Shown in pieces: positions 1 through 10,980 of a stretch of 64,000 bases of DNA (positions are counted from its first letter, which is position 1; the number at the start of each line of letters is the position of its first letter). This DNA comes from Plotosus lineatus. Its lineage: Eukaryota > Chordata > Actinopteri > Siluriformes > Plotosidae. Under the pieces are notes generated by a model. It was not told where the DNA came from and did no database searches. It saw only the letters and a list, made by a program, of their open reading frames with translations. The position numbers and the translations under genes were made by a program. The stretch is from assembly GCA_024760905.1 (NCBI GenBank), contig CM045745.1, positions 20,664,782-20,728,781 of the forward strand. Reading direction: 5' to 3'.

Positions 1-129
1 GGAAGGTGTGAACTAGGCAAGATACAAGGTCATTCAAGTCCTGATGCCTGGCATCACAAACTGGCTACAGGGACATGGAAAGTCATAAAATGTGGGCAGT
101 GAATGAAAGAATGAGATTATGGATATTAG

Positions 130-408
130 AAGCTGAAAGTAGTTAGTTAAGGTGTTTCAGGCATCTGATTAAAATGCCTCCTGATCATCTCCTTTAGAGG
201 TTCTCTGAGCACATCCAAATTAGAGAAGGTCCCCTAGGCAGAACCAGAACTCACTGGAGGGGCCTGGATCCCCCCCCCCCCCCCCATCCCCACCGAGAGG
301 TGCAAGAGTATTTCCAGGGAGTGGGATGCCTGTTTTCCCCTACTAGTCTTGTTGCCTCGGTGACCTGTCCTCTGATAAGAAAAGGAAAATTGATGGATGG
401 GCAGATGT
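130..408 (+). mobile_element. Old Rex3/RTE-like LINE 3' fragment
   Basis: Clearly related at the DNA level to the copy at 7282-7584. Shared words include CAGGCATCTG, AATGCCTCC and CACTGGAGGG, but this copy is far more diverged and is interrupted by a C16 run near 271. It ends in GATGGATGGG, like the GATG-type tail of this LINE group. No open frame remains. Confidence 0.65.
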
Positions 409-424
409 TTGACCCTGAAGATAA

Positions 425-770
425 GGCGGTTGTAGTGGCTTAGTGATTAGCAATGTTGCGTCACAGCAAGAATGTTCAGAATTTGAAACTCACAGCTGAC
501 TGGGGTGTTCTTATGTGAAATGTACGTGTTCTCTCCCTGTTTGTGGGTTTCTTGTGAGTGCTGAGATTTTTCCCCATAGTCCAGAGATAGGCACTTCAAT
601 GTCAAGTGGCTTATCTCAATTTTTCTGTTAATGTGAGTGGGGTTTTTTGTTTCTGAAAAAGACTGAAGACCTGTTCAGGGTGTACGCTGCCTCTTGCCCA
701 CAGGCAGCAGAGATTGACTGCCGCTTTACCCATGATCCTGATGGATAAGCTTTATGGGTAATAAATTTAA
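425..770 (+). mobile_element. Diverged S2 SINE
   Basis: Recognisable parts include a tRNA-like head (GTAGTGGCTTAGTGATTAGC), then CACAGCAAGAA, and the ATGTACGTGTTCTC and CATAGTCCAGA blocks of S2. The 3' half is poorly conserved. Confidence 0.55.
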
Positions 771-1254
771 ATAAACCAAATAAATGAACATCACCTGTGG
801 GATTTTATGAGACGAGCCACACAGACAGCTGATGGTTTACAAAACTGAAACACTTCTGCAATCAGAAAGTCCTTTCAGGGAGGCTGTTCACAAGCTTTAC
901 ATACCTGCCAGGGAAAGATAACAGACCTGAGCGGCTGGATTTGGTTTCATGAAAGTTGTGGGGTTTGGGTACAGTCAGGCATACACCACCAAGAACCTAC
1001 ATACATTTTATCAGTTGTTTATCAAATTCTCTGAGTCAATGTATTCATCAGAGTTTTCTATCCTGTACTTATTTCTGCTAGCTGTAGCAAAAGAGCCAGA
1101 AAAAATTTCCTCAGCAACAATCAACATGATGTGATGAAAATGGGTTTACTGCAGGCAAGTGGTCATCAAAGCTGAAAGAGATAAAAACGAAACAAATTCA
1201 TTTCATTTGTAAGGTTTCGATTTATTTTCAATAACATCCTTTGAAAATGCTAAC
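771..1254. other. No recognised feature
   Basis: Unique-looking DNA. The 61-codon open frame at 949-1134 has no family resemblance and no splice context. Confidence 0.5.
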
Positions 1255-1853
<599 letters not shown>

Positions 1854-1855
1854 AG

Positions 1856-2122
1856 TTTCCCTTTAGGCCTTTTCTCTTACTCAGGGGTCGCCACAGCGAA
1901 TGATTCACTTGTTTGCTTTGGCACAGGTTTTTACGTCGGATGCCCTTCCTGTCACAACCCTTTAGCAAGGGACAGAAACACGTTGACGGCTTTGCAGACT
2001 ACTCTTATGAAAGTCGGCAATGGTTCTTTTACAGGAACCTCTCACCATAGACAGTGAGAGACATGGCCCGCCTTTGATAACCCAGTTAGCTGCACAGGGG
2101 GGAACAGTGACAACCTTGTGGG
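1856..2122 (-). mobile_element. S1 SINE, head missing
   Basis: Contains the S1 tail (GGGGTCGCCACAGCGAATGA), the middle block GGATGCCCTTCCTGTCACAA, and the GATAACCCAGTTAGCTGCAC block. It stops at ACAACCTTGTGGG before the B-box/A-box head would begin. Confidence 0.8.
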
Positions 2123-3350
2123 TTATATATATAATATAATTTCCTATTTCTGTGGCATTTTACTTAGTATTAAAAACATATTATTGCTATTATACTTGAA
2201 TTCATTTAATTCAAGCAGTTGATAACATACTGTAGTAAAAAAAAAAAAAAAAAAAAAAAAAATCAGTGCATACGCTATCATGTCAGTTTCAGGCTTAAAA
2301 ATTAGGAGTCAGCAGAGGACAATGATCAGGTCCTTCAGAGCACGTTAACTGTGAGTGCGGACGGAACACTGTAGGTGGCGACAGCGTACTTTCTGTTACT
2401 CCACAAGACCCGCAGATAAAGCTGGGAGATTCGTTGGGATTCAACAATGAGGCTTTTGAAGCCTTTTTAGAGCTGCAGGCCAGCAAATTTCTGCTTTCTG
2501 CAGAGTAATGTGATCAACCTCGCACTGTGACTGGGACTGAGTCAGGACTTCATGAAAAAAGATGTTGGAAAATAAAGAGAGAAAAGTAAACGTTGGGAGG
2601 ATGTAAAATGGGGGATTTTTTTCAGATTTTTAATAGTGCTGGCCATTATTTTTATTTGTTTGTTTGTTTGTTTATTTGTAGATAACGGAGGAACTGGAAC
2701 ACACTTGATGTCTCTAAGTCTTCCTTTAGGTTCTATGCTCTAACACAATGTGTCTCTGTAAGTCTTCGGCACACAGTGAGAAATATGATGATTGGACTAA
2801 TGGAGTGTACAAAAAACCCTTTTAATTATCGATACTCTCTTTTCCTTTCACGCTTTATTATTCCTATCCTAGTGCTTTTCTTTTTCTATACAGAACACAA
2901 TGTCTATCTAGGTTCTTGATGTCTAAAGCTCAGATCCTTTAAAAGAAGGACAATAAGACACAATAGGAACAAAAGCACAGTGTCTCTGAACCCTCTGAAA
3001 TATGATCCACGGCAGCCAGTTCCCTCACTGGTTAGCACTTGTGAATAAATGCGGACATTTCGCTGGGAATGGAACACCTGCTGTGGAAATATGGAGAACA
3101 GGAGCCAGCATTCACAGGTGCTGAGTGCTGAAGATCACAAACGTGAACTCAAATGTCAAATTCCAAATCACGTATTTTTCAGGCCTATGAGTTTACAGGA
3201 AGCTTGAAAACATTTCAAGAATATCAAGCGGATAAAAAGTAAAGACGTATAAACCAAAGCTTAAGACTAAAATATCTTCATATTTTTGTTAAATCATTTA
3301 CAGATCTATCTGATTAGTCTGATGGATCCATGGAGGCGGCTATACATCAT
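2123..3350. other. No gene; simple repeats only
   Basis: Holds an A27 run near 2237 and a short (TTTG)n at 2655-2675. The rest looks unique. No coding signal. Confidence 0.5.
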
Positions 3351-3354
3351 CTCC

Positions 3355-3928
3355 ATCGGGGGTCCCAGCCTTGGTCCTGGAGGATCCATTCCTTGCACAT
3401 TTTCATCATTTCCTTGTGATGCCCCCATTTCACTGGAGCACTGCAGACTTACGGAAGCAAAACTGTTGTCATGCGCAAACGCTCCGCAATTATTCCCTCA
3501 TCTTCCGTGTGATTCCGTAGTTATTCCTCAAGTCTTCCTTCACTTTCGTATGCTTCCAGCAGGCCAAAATATTCCGTGAACATGCTTTTGAATGTTCAAC
3601 ATGTTCAAAAGCACGTTCACGGAAAAAAATGCCGCGAGTTTTCCGTGGGGTCACTTTGGCGTACCTGTTCCACACATGCTGTGAACGTTTCGAGAGTGTT
3701 AGAATTTCCACTTTGCCATCGGATTTTCACCCGTTTTCCATGTAAAAATGCCGAAGCTCTTCCGTAGACTGCGTTCCGCGCATTTTCAACGACGATCCTT
3801 GCATGCTGTTGTCCTGTGAAATGGGGTTATTACCAACACACCTCAGTTAACATACAAATTAAAAACAGCTCTTCATTGTGAAGTGGGCGTGACAAAGGAT
3901 CCTCCAGGACTAGGGTTGGGAACCTCTG
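3355..3928. mobile_element. Foldback hAT-type MITE with nested inverted repeats
   Basis: The left end (3361-3387, containing GGTCCTGGAGGATCC) is inverted at 3897-3925 (GGATCCTCCAGGACTAGGG). Reading out from the right end gives CAGAGGTTCCCAACCCTAG, like common fish hAT terminal repeats. Inside, CCCCATTTCAC (3425-3435) is inverted as GTGAAATGGGG (3816-3826), and the centre is a hairpin (3572-3624). Motifs of the type TTCCGTG recur throughout. No transposase remains, so it is non-autonomous. A clean 8-bp target duplication was not found. Confidence 0.65.
3572..3624. repeat. Central hairpin of the foldback element
   Basis: Two 21-base arms (3572-3592 and 3604-3624) pair with one mismatch around an 11-base loop. 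Confidence 0.85.
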
Positions 3929-4241
3929 ATCTACATCACGTCACTTGTAGTTGTTTAATCAGAGATTTTGAGTTAAAATATAGGATAATGTTTAGTTTAA
4001 TTTTTAGTTTTTAATTTAGTTTTGTTTTCCAAAACGTTTTCAAGTACCATCAGAAATAATTAAGCTTAGCTTATGCAAGCAATGTAAGGCTTTGTATAGA
4101 TTAAAATATTCAAACTGATGAAGATTCTGAAGACCATTAAGATATTTGTGAGACTGAAGTTCTCTATGCCACCCTTTACTTCACTTAAAATGTAATTTAG
4201 ATTATAACCCCAATAATGTACATGTTAGGTTGGAAGTAAGC

Positions 4242-4660
4242 GTGGGGAGTCTACACCCGATATCTTTGACCATATCACTGATTGTCAGCAAGAAATCCAC
4301 CCATTGTCTACAATTGTCCTTTCTTTTTATCCACATAATAATCTACTAATCAGTGACTGTGGCCAACTATGCGAATTATATTGCTGACAGTCTGAGACCG
4401 TTGTGGTCGATCACAGATAGTCGCAGATATTTGGGAACTTAGATGCAGACAGTCTCAGACCTAAGTGCCGACCATCAGAGCATTATTTTATTTGAGTCAT
4501 TTTGGACAGCATCAGCTCGGTCCGCGTCTCCAGGCACTGACTGTAGCCAACAAAGTCTCAGACAGTCTCTCATAATCTACAACTGTCCATGACTGCCTAC
4601 AACCGTGTTGGGGATAGTTAGCGATATGGTCATCAAGTTAGTCAAAAATGTTTGTCAACC
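4242..4660. repeat. Degenerate inverted-repeat region rich in GACAGTCT motifs
   Basis: Words such as GACAGTCTGAGACC, GACAGTCTCAGACC and GACAGTCTC recur. TTTGACCATATC near 4267 is inverted as GATATGGTCATCAA near 4623. It probably represents an old DNA-transposon MITE; the class is not assignable. Confidence 0.35.
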
Positions 4661-4966
4661 ACTGCCAAGCATCGCAGACCATCACTGTCAGAAGAATTGC
4701 CTTTACATTCATTTCATCATGAATGTGACACATCTTCATCTCATCAAACACACATGCATACTTCATCATTACTAGGGTAAAGTTAGAACAGGCAACTGAT
4801 ATTGGAATATTCTGAGAGACTGAACAAAACCCAGGAATAAAATGCTGACTTCAGGATGGGAAACTGGAGCTCTGAGGCAGCCACTGTTCCAACTATCACT
4901 TCATCTGATCAACACCTTGTTCCTGCCATACATTTCTGACCTCCACAATGCCTGCCCCCCCCCCTC

Positions 4967-4969
<3 letters not shown>

Positions 4970-5004
<35 letters not shown>
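4970..5004. repeat. (CA)n microsatellite
   Basis: About 17 CA units behind a C-rich run. Confidence 0.9.
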
Positions 5005-5006
<2 letters not shown>

Positions 5007-5209
5007 GTAATATACTCTAATATTTTTTGGACTGTTTAAGATCTGATTACAGAATATAATCAACATATCATTATTGTTCCAGTTGCTCAGATTGAGGATC
5101 AGCAAAATTCTGTGGCAAAAAAATTAACTCGAATGACAAACTAAGTGTACTGAATGACTAATGTCATGGATATGATATTAAGCTTGGATATTATGAACTG
5201 GCACCACAC

Positions 5210-5365
5210 AGTCCTGACATTAACCCTAGTAAAAGTCATTGAGATGTTCTGAAGAACACTTTATGTAGTGGTTATATTTTCCAGTCATCATTTGAAGAAA
5301 TTGGTCAAAAAACATCCAAATGTTGTGATGCAATGTTGATTACACACTGTAATCTAGGATAAAGA
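5210..5365 (+). pseudogene. Tc1-like transposase C-terminal relic
   Basis: One frame reads SPDINPSKSH, then a stop, then DVLKNTLCSGYIFQ. SPDxNPxEHxWDxL is the conserved block around the last catalytic Glu of Tc1 transposases. The Glu is not preserved here and the frame has a stop, so this is a decayed copy. No inverted repeats seen. Confidence 0.45.
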
Positions 5366-5399
5366 CAGACAAAACAAATATTACAATGCATGACTTTTT

Positions 5400-6820
5400 G
5401 GGCGGCAGACTCAATGCATTTGTAAAACAATTTGATGATTATTGTTCAAAACAACTTACAATTGAGACAGGATACAACAGAATAACTGGGGTTTACGTGC
5501 CGTACTCCAAGACTCAACATTGGACGCTTGGAAGTGCTGTGATTTGAACTTCAAATTATTCCAACAAGCAGAGTCGTATGTCCCCACCTGCCAAAAAAAC
5601 CCCAATTTCACTTGTGTAATAGAAGACATTTTGTGGGAGGATTGGTATACTAATGTGCTGCATATCCTAATAGACCCTCAGTCACCACTTTAAGAATGCA
5701 ATGATCCACTTAACCAATTATGGAGCACAGAACAATGCAGAAAATCATACAAATACCAGTTGATGTTGACATCAGATATTAGATTGAGAGAATCTTTCAC
5801 ATTGTGTTTTTTTTTTTTTTTGCAGGAAGGTATATTTTGTTAAAGAGAAAGATCAGACCAAACTGTTGAAAGTTGACGAAGACTACATCTCAGAAAACAA
5901 AACACACCCAACAGATGATGAGGCAGTATTTTTGTCGACCAGGAACAGGATTCTAAGGCTACTGTAGGCACAGATTCACAGATACACAGACTTGTGGAAT
6001 TTTACATGGATGGTTGCGCTCATTTCAGTAATTACTTCCACCCTGTAACCAAAGGAATATCTGAAATGTTCAAAACATCCTAATTTTAAAGAACACTGCC
6101 AGCCAGTAACAGCTACACAGGAAATGTCTGCCATGTGTAGCAGGTATTATACATCTTTTAACAATTTATCTGCCATAGCTGCTCAATCAACGGGCAAGAA
6201 CGTGTGTTTTAATAACTGCAGTAGTGTCTGAATTTATAAATTATATATATATATGTACTGTAGCTACTAGCCCAGGAGCCCAGGAGAAATGTGTCACTTT
6301 TTAGCTTGTACATCACACTTTAATTTCTTGACATTTATTGCCATGTGTCAAAGTTGGAGCTTTCAAACTTGGTATGTTGGCTCAATACTATGAGTGCTAG
6401 GCTGACTTTGTGTGTGAGTGACCTTGACCTACTTTTCAAGGTCACAGAGACAAAACTGTATATTAAGTTTCCAGACATTTACGTTCCACGCGCTGAAGCT
6501 GCGACCTTCAAATTTGCTATGCCTGGTGTGGACAAATTATGAAATGGTCGGGACTGTCTGGACAACACCTGTCTATTTCTTGGTCATTATTTTGACAATT
6601 ATGTTTGTGCCTCTGATGTGTACTTTCGACTTTATTTGGCATTGATTTGAAATAAGTAAGCTACCTCTGATGATTTTCCATACATCCATTACCACTTGTC
6701 CAGCACAGACAAGCGAAAACTGCAATCAATCCTAACTGACATTAGATGAGGGGCAGAGTGCTCATCCCAAGTTACCCATCCCATCAATCACAGGGGTTCA
6801 ATGTAAGCCTATATACGGTA
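5400..6820. other. No recognised gene
   Basis: Mostly unique DNA. At 6418-6446 there is an inverted TGACCTTGACC...AAGGTCAC motif. A possible S2 tail relic lies near 6690-6790 (AATCCTAACT, ATCACAGGGG). Neither is strong. Confidence 0.4.
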
Positions 6821-6825
6821 TTCCA

Positions 6826-6831
6826 GAAAAA

Positions 6832-6914
<83 letters not shown>
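6826..6914. repeat. A24 followed by (TA)n microsatellite
   Basis: A poly-A run followed by about 33 TA units. Confidence 0.95.
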
Positions 6915-6917
<3 letters not shown>

Positions 6918-7253
6918 TGTACATAACACTAGTTACCTTCTCAGGACATGATTTATAAAACATGCTGCCATGAGTTATATATTATATCATGTGTAACTTA
7001 GCAACAGAAGCATACTTGGATTCAGCTCAACTACTGAGAGTATGTTTGTATGTTTATCAGATATTTGCCCAGGCCCATTTCTCTGACCGGAATCATACTG
7101 GAAAAAGTGTAATCAATGCTAGAATCCCTAATTTTGATGACTGCAACTGGGTTCATTAGTTTAGACAATTTGGATGGTGTTTATTATTTGATACTTGATC
7201 TTATAATGATCATAAGTTTTTCTTACAATGCTTGTGTGCTCATTTTTGAGTTT

Positions 7254-7281
7254 GTCTTTGCTTTTGATGGAGATCTTGGAG
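7254..7281. repeat. Left target-site duplication of the Rex3 insertion
   Basis: Contains CTTTTGATGGAGATCTTGGA, repeated at 7592-7611. The last bases (CTTGGAG) also match LINE coding sequence, suggesting microhomology at the 5' junction. Confidence 0.85.
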
Positions 7282-7584
7282 TAGATCCACTGCTCCTCCG
7301 CATTGAGAGGGGCCAGTTGAGGTGGCTCAGGCATCTGGTCAGAATGCCTCCCGAACACCTCCCTGGTGTGGTGTTTCAGGCATGTCCAACCAGGAAGAGA
7401 CCCCAGGGTCGACCGAGAACACACTGGAGGGACTATGTCTCTCGGCTTGTCTTGGAACGCCTCGGTGTTACCCTGGAAGAGCTGGAGGAAGTGGCTGGGG
7501 AGAGGGATGTCGGGACGTCTTTGCTTAGGTTGCTGCCCCCGCAACCCAACCCTGGATGAAGGGGAAGAAGATGAAATGAGATGA
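7282..7584 (+). mobile_element. Young 5'-truncated Rex3/RTE-like LINE insertion
   Basis: Encodes only the C-terminal end of the LINE protein: LLLRIERGQLRWLRHLVRMP, RPQGRPRTHWRDYVSRL and LLRLLPPQPNPG, ending at a stop near 7558. It is followed by a short GATGAAATGAGATGA-type tail typical of Rex3. It is flanked by 28-bp direct repeats (7254-7281 and 7585-7612, one mismatch). The protein fragment lacks the endonuclease and RT domains, so it is dead on arrival. Confidence 0.85.
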
Positions 7585-7612
7585 GTCTTGGCTTTTGATG
7601 GAGATCTTGGAG
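7585..7612. repeat. Right target-site duplication of the Rex3 insertion
   Basis: Matches 7254-7281 with a single substitution. Confidence 0.85.
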
Positions 7613-7720
7613 AACTGAATAAAGTTCACGAATGAAAATAAATTTCATTAGAAAACAGAAATACTCTCTAATGCACTCATTTACCGAAACTCCTAACTAT
7701 ATTAAGTGTTTGTGGTGAGC

Positions 7721-8003
7721 CTGAAGCTTATCTCATCCGACACTGAGCAAAGGCGGGATACACCCTAAATAGTTTTCTAGATCACTGGGCCACCATACAC
7801 ACACACTACCATTAGCTAGGAGCAATTTGGTACAATCAATTTGCATAATATGCATGTCTTTGGACTTTGGGAGGAAACCCGAGTACCTGGAGGGAAGCCA
7901 CGCAAGCACAGGGAGAACATGTAATTTCCACACAGAAACCCTTTTGATGAGCCCAGGATTCAAACCCAGGACCTTTTTGCTGTGTGGAAAACATGCTAAA
8001 CAC
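7721..8003 (-). mobile_element. S2 SINE
   Basis: Carries the S2 blocks CATGTCTTTGGACTTTGGGA, GGGAGAACATGTAATTTCCA and a B-box-like CAGGATTCAAACCCAGGACC near the head end at 8000. Confidence 0.7.
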
Positions 8004-8309
8004 TACAGCAAGTATGGATTAAAATTTCAGAATGCAATCAGTGATTCCTTTTTTATTTATTACGATTTGAACATCCTCAGTTATCAGAAACCGAAATGAG
8101 ATATAGGTGTCCGTGTATCTCTGCATCAGCAATTTTGATTTGTGCTGGTACACACTACTACCGTATATGCAAGTTTGTTGGGCTTTTTATACGCAAGCCT
8201 GCTGGCTCATCTGAACTGAAGCTTATTAACAATATCTGTGAAATGATGAAGAGTTCAATGGGACGCTAGTTCATTGCCAAATCCCAATTTTTTTACTGGT
8301 ACCCTTTTT

Positions 8310-8378
8310 TTGGGAGGGGTATACTGTATTAATCCCACAAAAGAAAAAATGATTGCCTCTGTATTTAACCCCCCAGCA

Positions 8379-8432
<54 letters not shown>

Positions 8433-8612
8433 CTGGGTGTGCCTGGCGAGCAGTTGGGGTATAGATGCCTTGCTCGAGGGCACTTCAGCCATGAAAGTGA
8501 AGACGGGGAAGGCGTAGCTCAGTCCCCAATTCCTGCTGGTTCGAGAATCGAACCAGGGACCTTTAGGTCCCAAACCCGCTTTCGAGTATTAGGACATGGC
8601 TACCCCCTATCT
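8310..8612 (-). mobile_element. S5 SINE with an internal (CA)n expansion
   Basis: S5 is a tRNA-headed SINE whose body includes GGAGCAGTTGGGGxxxAGxTGCCTTGCTC. Here the head end has the B-box-like GAATCGAACCAGGGACC and the tail is expanded by about 23 CA units (8379-8425). A second copy lies at 15020-15300. Confidence 0.65.
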
Positions 8613-8625
8613 GCCTCTGTCCATA

Positions 8626-8747
8626 ACCTACTGGGTGGACGGAGGCACACTTGTGGTTAAGACCATGCCCAGGAGCATTACCACAGTGTGGATTTGAACC
8701 CACAACCTCTCATGAGCCCAGTACCCTTACCACTATACGCTACATGT
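8626..8747 (-). mobile_element. S4 SINE, 5' part
   Basis: Inverted relative to the copies at 12157 and 54373. Shares CCACTGGGTGxACxGAGGCACACTTGTGGTT-type sequence and a head with GATTTGAACCCACAACC. Confidence 0.6.
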
Positions 8748-8754
8748 CATCATC

Positions 8755-9108
8755 ATCCGCACATTTTCTGTAACCACTTAATTCTAATTAGGGTTGTGGT
8801 GATGCTGGCACCACCCATTCCAGCTGACTCCGCGCCATAAATCAGTTCATGATACTCTGGGCAAGGATAGAGTACACCCTGGACGGCTCATCAGGCCATC
8901 TCAGGGTGGAAACATGCTGACGGCTATGCAGCTACTCTTGTTGAAAGTCAGCAGTGGTTCTTTTACATGAGCCTCACACCATAGACAGTGAGAGACATGG
9001 GCGGCACTGGGCTGAACAGTGGCAACCTGTGGTGAATGGGGCTTGAAACTCCAGCCTTATTAGGATCAGTGATCCAGGACCTTTACCACCAGGCTACCAC
9101 TGCCCACA
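8755..9108 (-). mobile_element. S1/S2 chimeric SINE
   Basis: Left part is the S2 3' tail (CACTTAATTCTAATTAGGGT ... ACACCCTGGACGGCTCATCA). It joins an S1 5' part at CAGGGTGGAAACATGCTGAC, which runs on to the S1 head (CTACCACTGCCCAC). The same junction is found in four other copies. Confidence 0.75.
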
Positions 9109-9246
9109 TTCAGTATGCATGTTGAATTATTCCAAAAAATGACAGTAGTTTCCAGTAAACCTAAATGTGTTGCAATTGTTTTATTCCTTTAATTTGTTTT
9201 ACCTCATATGGGAAAAGACCTTTTTTCCAATAGCAGTATGTAATGT

Positions 9247-9514
9247 GGGTGGTTTATGTAGTGGTTAGCCTCACGGCAGTAAGGTCCTGGATTCAAATCC
9301 TGGGCTCAGCATGATTGTTTCTGTATGGCGTTTGCAGGTTCTTCTCGTGGGTTTCCTCCACACCATGGACAGTGAGAGATATGGCCGGCCTTTGATAACT
9401 CAGTTAGCTGCACTGAGGGGAGGGGGCAGCAACGACAACCCATGGAGAGTGGGGCTTGAACCCCCAACCTTCGGATCAGTGATCCAGCACCTTTACAAAC
9501 ACCAGGCCACCACT
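9247..9514. mobile_element. Mosaic of an S2 head (+) and an S1 head (-)
   Basis: Positions 9247-9360 read as an S2 head on the plus strand (GTAGTGGTTAGCCTCACGGC, GGATTCAAATCCTGG). From ACCATGGACAGTGAGAG onward the sequence is S1 5' part in the opposite orientation, ending in CCAGGCCACCACTAC. The head-to-head join is probably one SINE inserted into another or a rearrangement. Confidence 0.55.
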
Positions 9515-9527
9515 ACGCAACATGTAC

Positions 9528-9891
9528 TTTCTTTCGTCCCTTCGGCTTTTTTCCCTATTTTCCGGGAGTCGCCACAGCGAATCATCCGATTCGCACGTTT
9601 TTGATTTGGCATAGGTTTTTACGTCGGATGCCCTTCCTGTCACAACCCTTTTAGCAAGGGACAGAAACATGCTGACGGCCCTGAAGCCTACTCTTTACGA
9701 AAGTCAACAATGGTTCTTCTACATGCCCTTCACCATAGATAGTGAGAGACATGGCCCGCCTTTGATAACCCAGTTAGCCGCACCGTGTGTGTGTGTGTGG
9801 GGGGGGGGCAGTGACAACCCTGTGGGGACTCGAACCCCCAACCTTAGGATCAGCGATCCTGCGCCCTATCCACGAGACCACCACTGCCCCA
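9528..9891 (-). mobile_element. Full-length S1 SINE with 13-bp target duplication
   Basis: This copy defines S1. On the minus strand it has a tRNA-like head (A box like TGGTGGTCTCGTGGATAG, B box GGGTTCGAGTCC), a GCTAACTGGGTTATCAAAGG block, a middle block with TGTGACAGGAAGGGCATCC, and a tail with CGCTGTGGCGACTCCCGG. The flanks are ACGCAACATGTAC at 9515-9527 and 9892-9904. It landed at the end of an older SINE. Pol III transcription and LINE-driven copying are known for such elements. Confidence 0.9.
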
Positions 9892-9904
9892 ACGCAACAT
9901 GTAC

Positions 9905-10254
9905 AAGAATAAAAATTACTTCATAAAGTAAGGGAAGCGCTGAATGATGATGGTTGATGGCGTTTGGGTGAACTGGCGCTAAAGAAGTGAGATTGTAGTT
10001 TTGTTTCAGGCCATCACAGAGCCAGTAAGTCTGGGAAATGTACAGGGAGCGAAAAGCAGGGAGATTTGGGAGGGTATTCAGGAATTCCCTCAGGTCCTTA
10101 TCCCTGGTGAGAAAAAGCTCTGGAGGAGTTCAGCTATTCTGAAAACAAGAGCAACCCTGCTGTTCCAGACTGATGAGAGCACTGTGTGTGTGTGTGTGTG
10201 GCCGAGTTGAGCATGTTTAAATCATGCTGTTTTACCCGTCACTGCCCCGCCATG
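9905..10254. other. Upstream flank of the plcb promoter, no gene recognised
   Basis: Unique DNA with a short TG run at 10183-10200. Confidence 0.45.
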
Positions 10255-10499
10255 GAGGCAGAACCCGCCTCTCTGAGAGAAAAGGAAAGTAGCAGTGACT
10301 CTAACTGTAAACTCGAGGAGAAGAAGAAGAAGAAAAGGAAGGAAGGAGGAAGAGAAGCAGCATTTCCCTCACGTCCTCACCTCCCCTGTCTCCTCTCTTC
10401 ATTTCTCCTCAGTCCTTCCTCCACTCATTCACTCCTTCCGTCTCTCCGTCCTTCAGCTTCGAGCAGACGCAGTAAGAAGAAGAAGACCATGAAGGAAAA

Positions 10500-10881
10500 G
10501 GAAGGACACTTCTCCTCGCGCGTCGGAGTCGCGTGAAAGTTTAGTCAGAGGACGTGGCCGGGAAGAAGAAAAAAAAAACCCATTAAATTCAAAACTTGTT
10601 CACAGGCGAAGGAAGTGAACATATGGAGCCGTGTGAAGTGTGACTGACTGAACCGTTGGAACAAACCGTCGCGAGCTCGTTTCTGTGAGACTCAGGCGCG
10701 AGCGACTCGCGCGCACGCGCTCGCTCGCTCAACTTCTTCCAGTCATCCCTTCAGCCTGAAGCACGCGCAGGTTCCCTTTCAGAAGCGCGTGCGAGTTGTG
10801 GACACTATTTTTTTTGTTTGTTTGTTTGTTTGTTTGTTTGTTTTTTTTGGATCCGAGGACGACAAGCTTGTTGTTGCAGTC
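10500..10881 (+). promoter_or_regulatory. CpG-rich promoter and 5' leader of the plcb gene
   Basis: CpG is frequent here (for example CTCGCGCG, GTCGCGAGCTCG, GCGCGAGCGACTCGCGCG), unlike the CpG-poor DNA on both sides, and the density falls away just after exon 1. There is no clear TATA box, which fits a CpG-island promoter. The start site cannot be fixed by eye. A purine-rich stretch at 10255-10345 lies upstream. An ATG at 10490 opens a 15-codon ORF ending at 10536, which would be an upstream ORF if transcription starts before it. A (TTTG)n run at 10816-10842 lies in the leader about 40 bases before the start codon. Confidence 0.65.
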
Positions 10882-10980
10882 ATGGCCGGGGCGAAGCCGG
10901 GAGTGCACGCGCTCCAACTCAAGCCAGTCACCGTGCACGAGACCCTCAAAACGGGGAGCAAGTTTATCAAATGGGACGAG
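10882..10980 (+). CDS. plcb3: Phospholipase C beta, exon 1 coding part (plcb3-like)
   Basis: Phospholipase C beta hydrolyses PIP2 to IP3 and diacylglycerol at the plasma membrane, downstream of Gq alpha and G beta-gamma. These 33 codons start [15 protein letters not shown] and end GSKFIKWDE, which is the conserved N-terminus of vertebrate PLC-beta1/3 at the start of the PH domain. KFIKWDE resembles PLCB3 more than PLCB1, whose paralogue has KFVKWDD. The ATG has G at -3 and G at +4 (strong Kozak). The frame is open for a short way upstream but holds no other ATG there. The exon ends in phase 0 at GAG followed by the donor GTAAGC. Its partner is the exon at 57718. The catalytic X and Y domains lie beyond the window. 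The paralogue (plcb3 or plcb1) is inferred from few residues; PLC-beta itself is near certain. Confidence 0.9.

Noticed and set aside
3490..3767. Short overlapping open frames on both strands
   Set aside because: They follow the palindromic arms of the foldback MITE.
6418..6446. Hormone-response-like inverted TGACCT...AGGTCA pattern
   Set aside because: Spacing does not fit a nuclear-receptor element and there is no nearby promoter.
7116..7559. 147-codon open frame
   Set aside because: Its second half is Rex3-type LINE protein and its first half is chance upstream sequence; the duplication borders show it is an insertion, not a gene.
10005..10040. Micro-exon-like pattern: TTTTGTTTCAG followed 15 bases later by GTAAGT
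   Set aside because: No conserved peptide and no partner exon; such pairs occur by chance.
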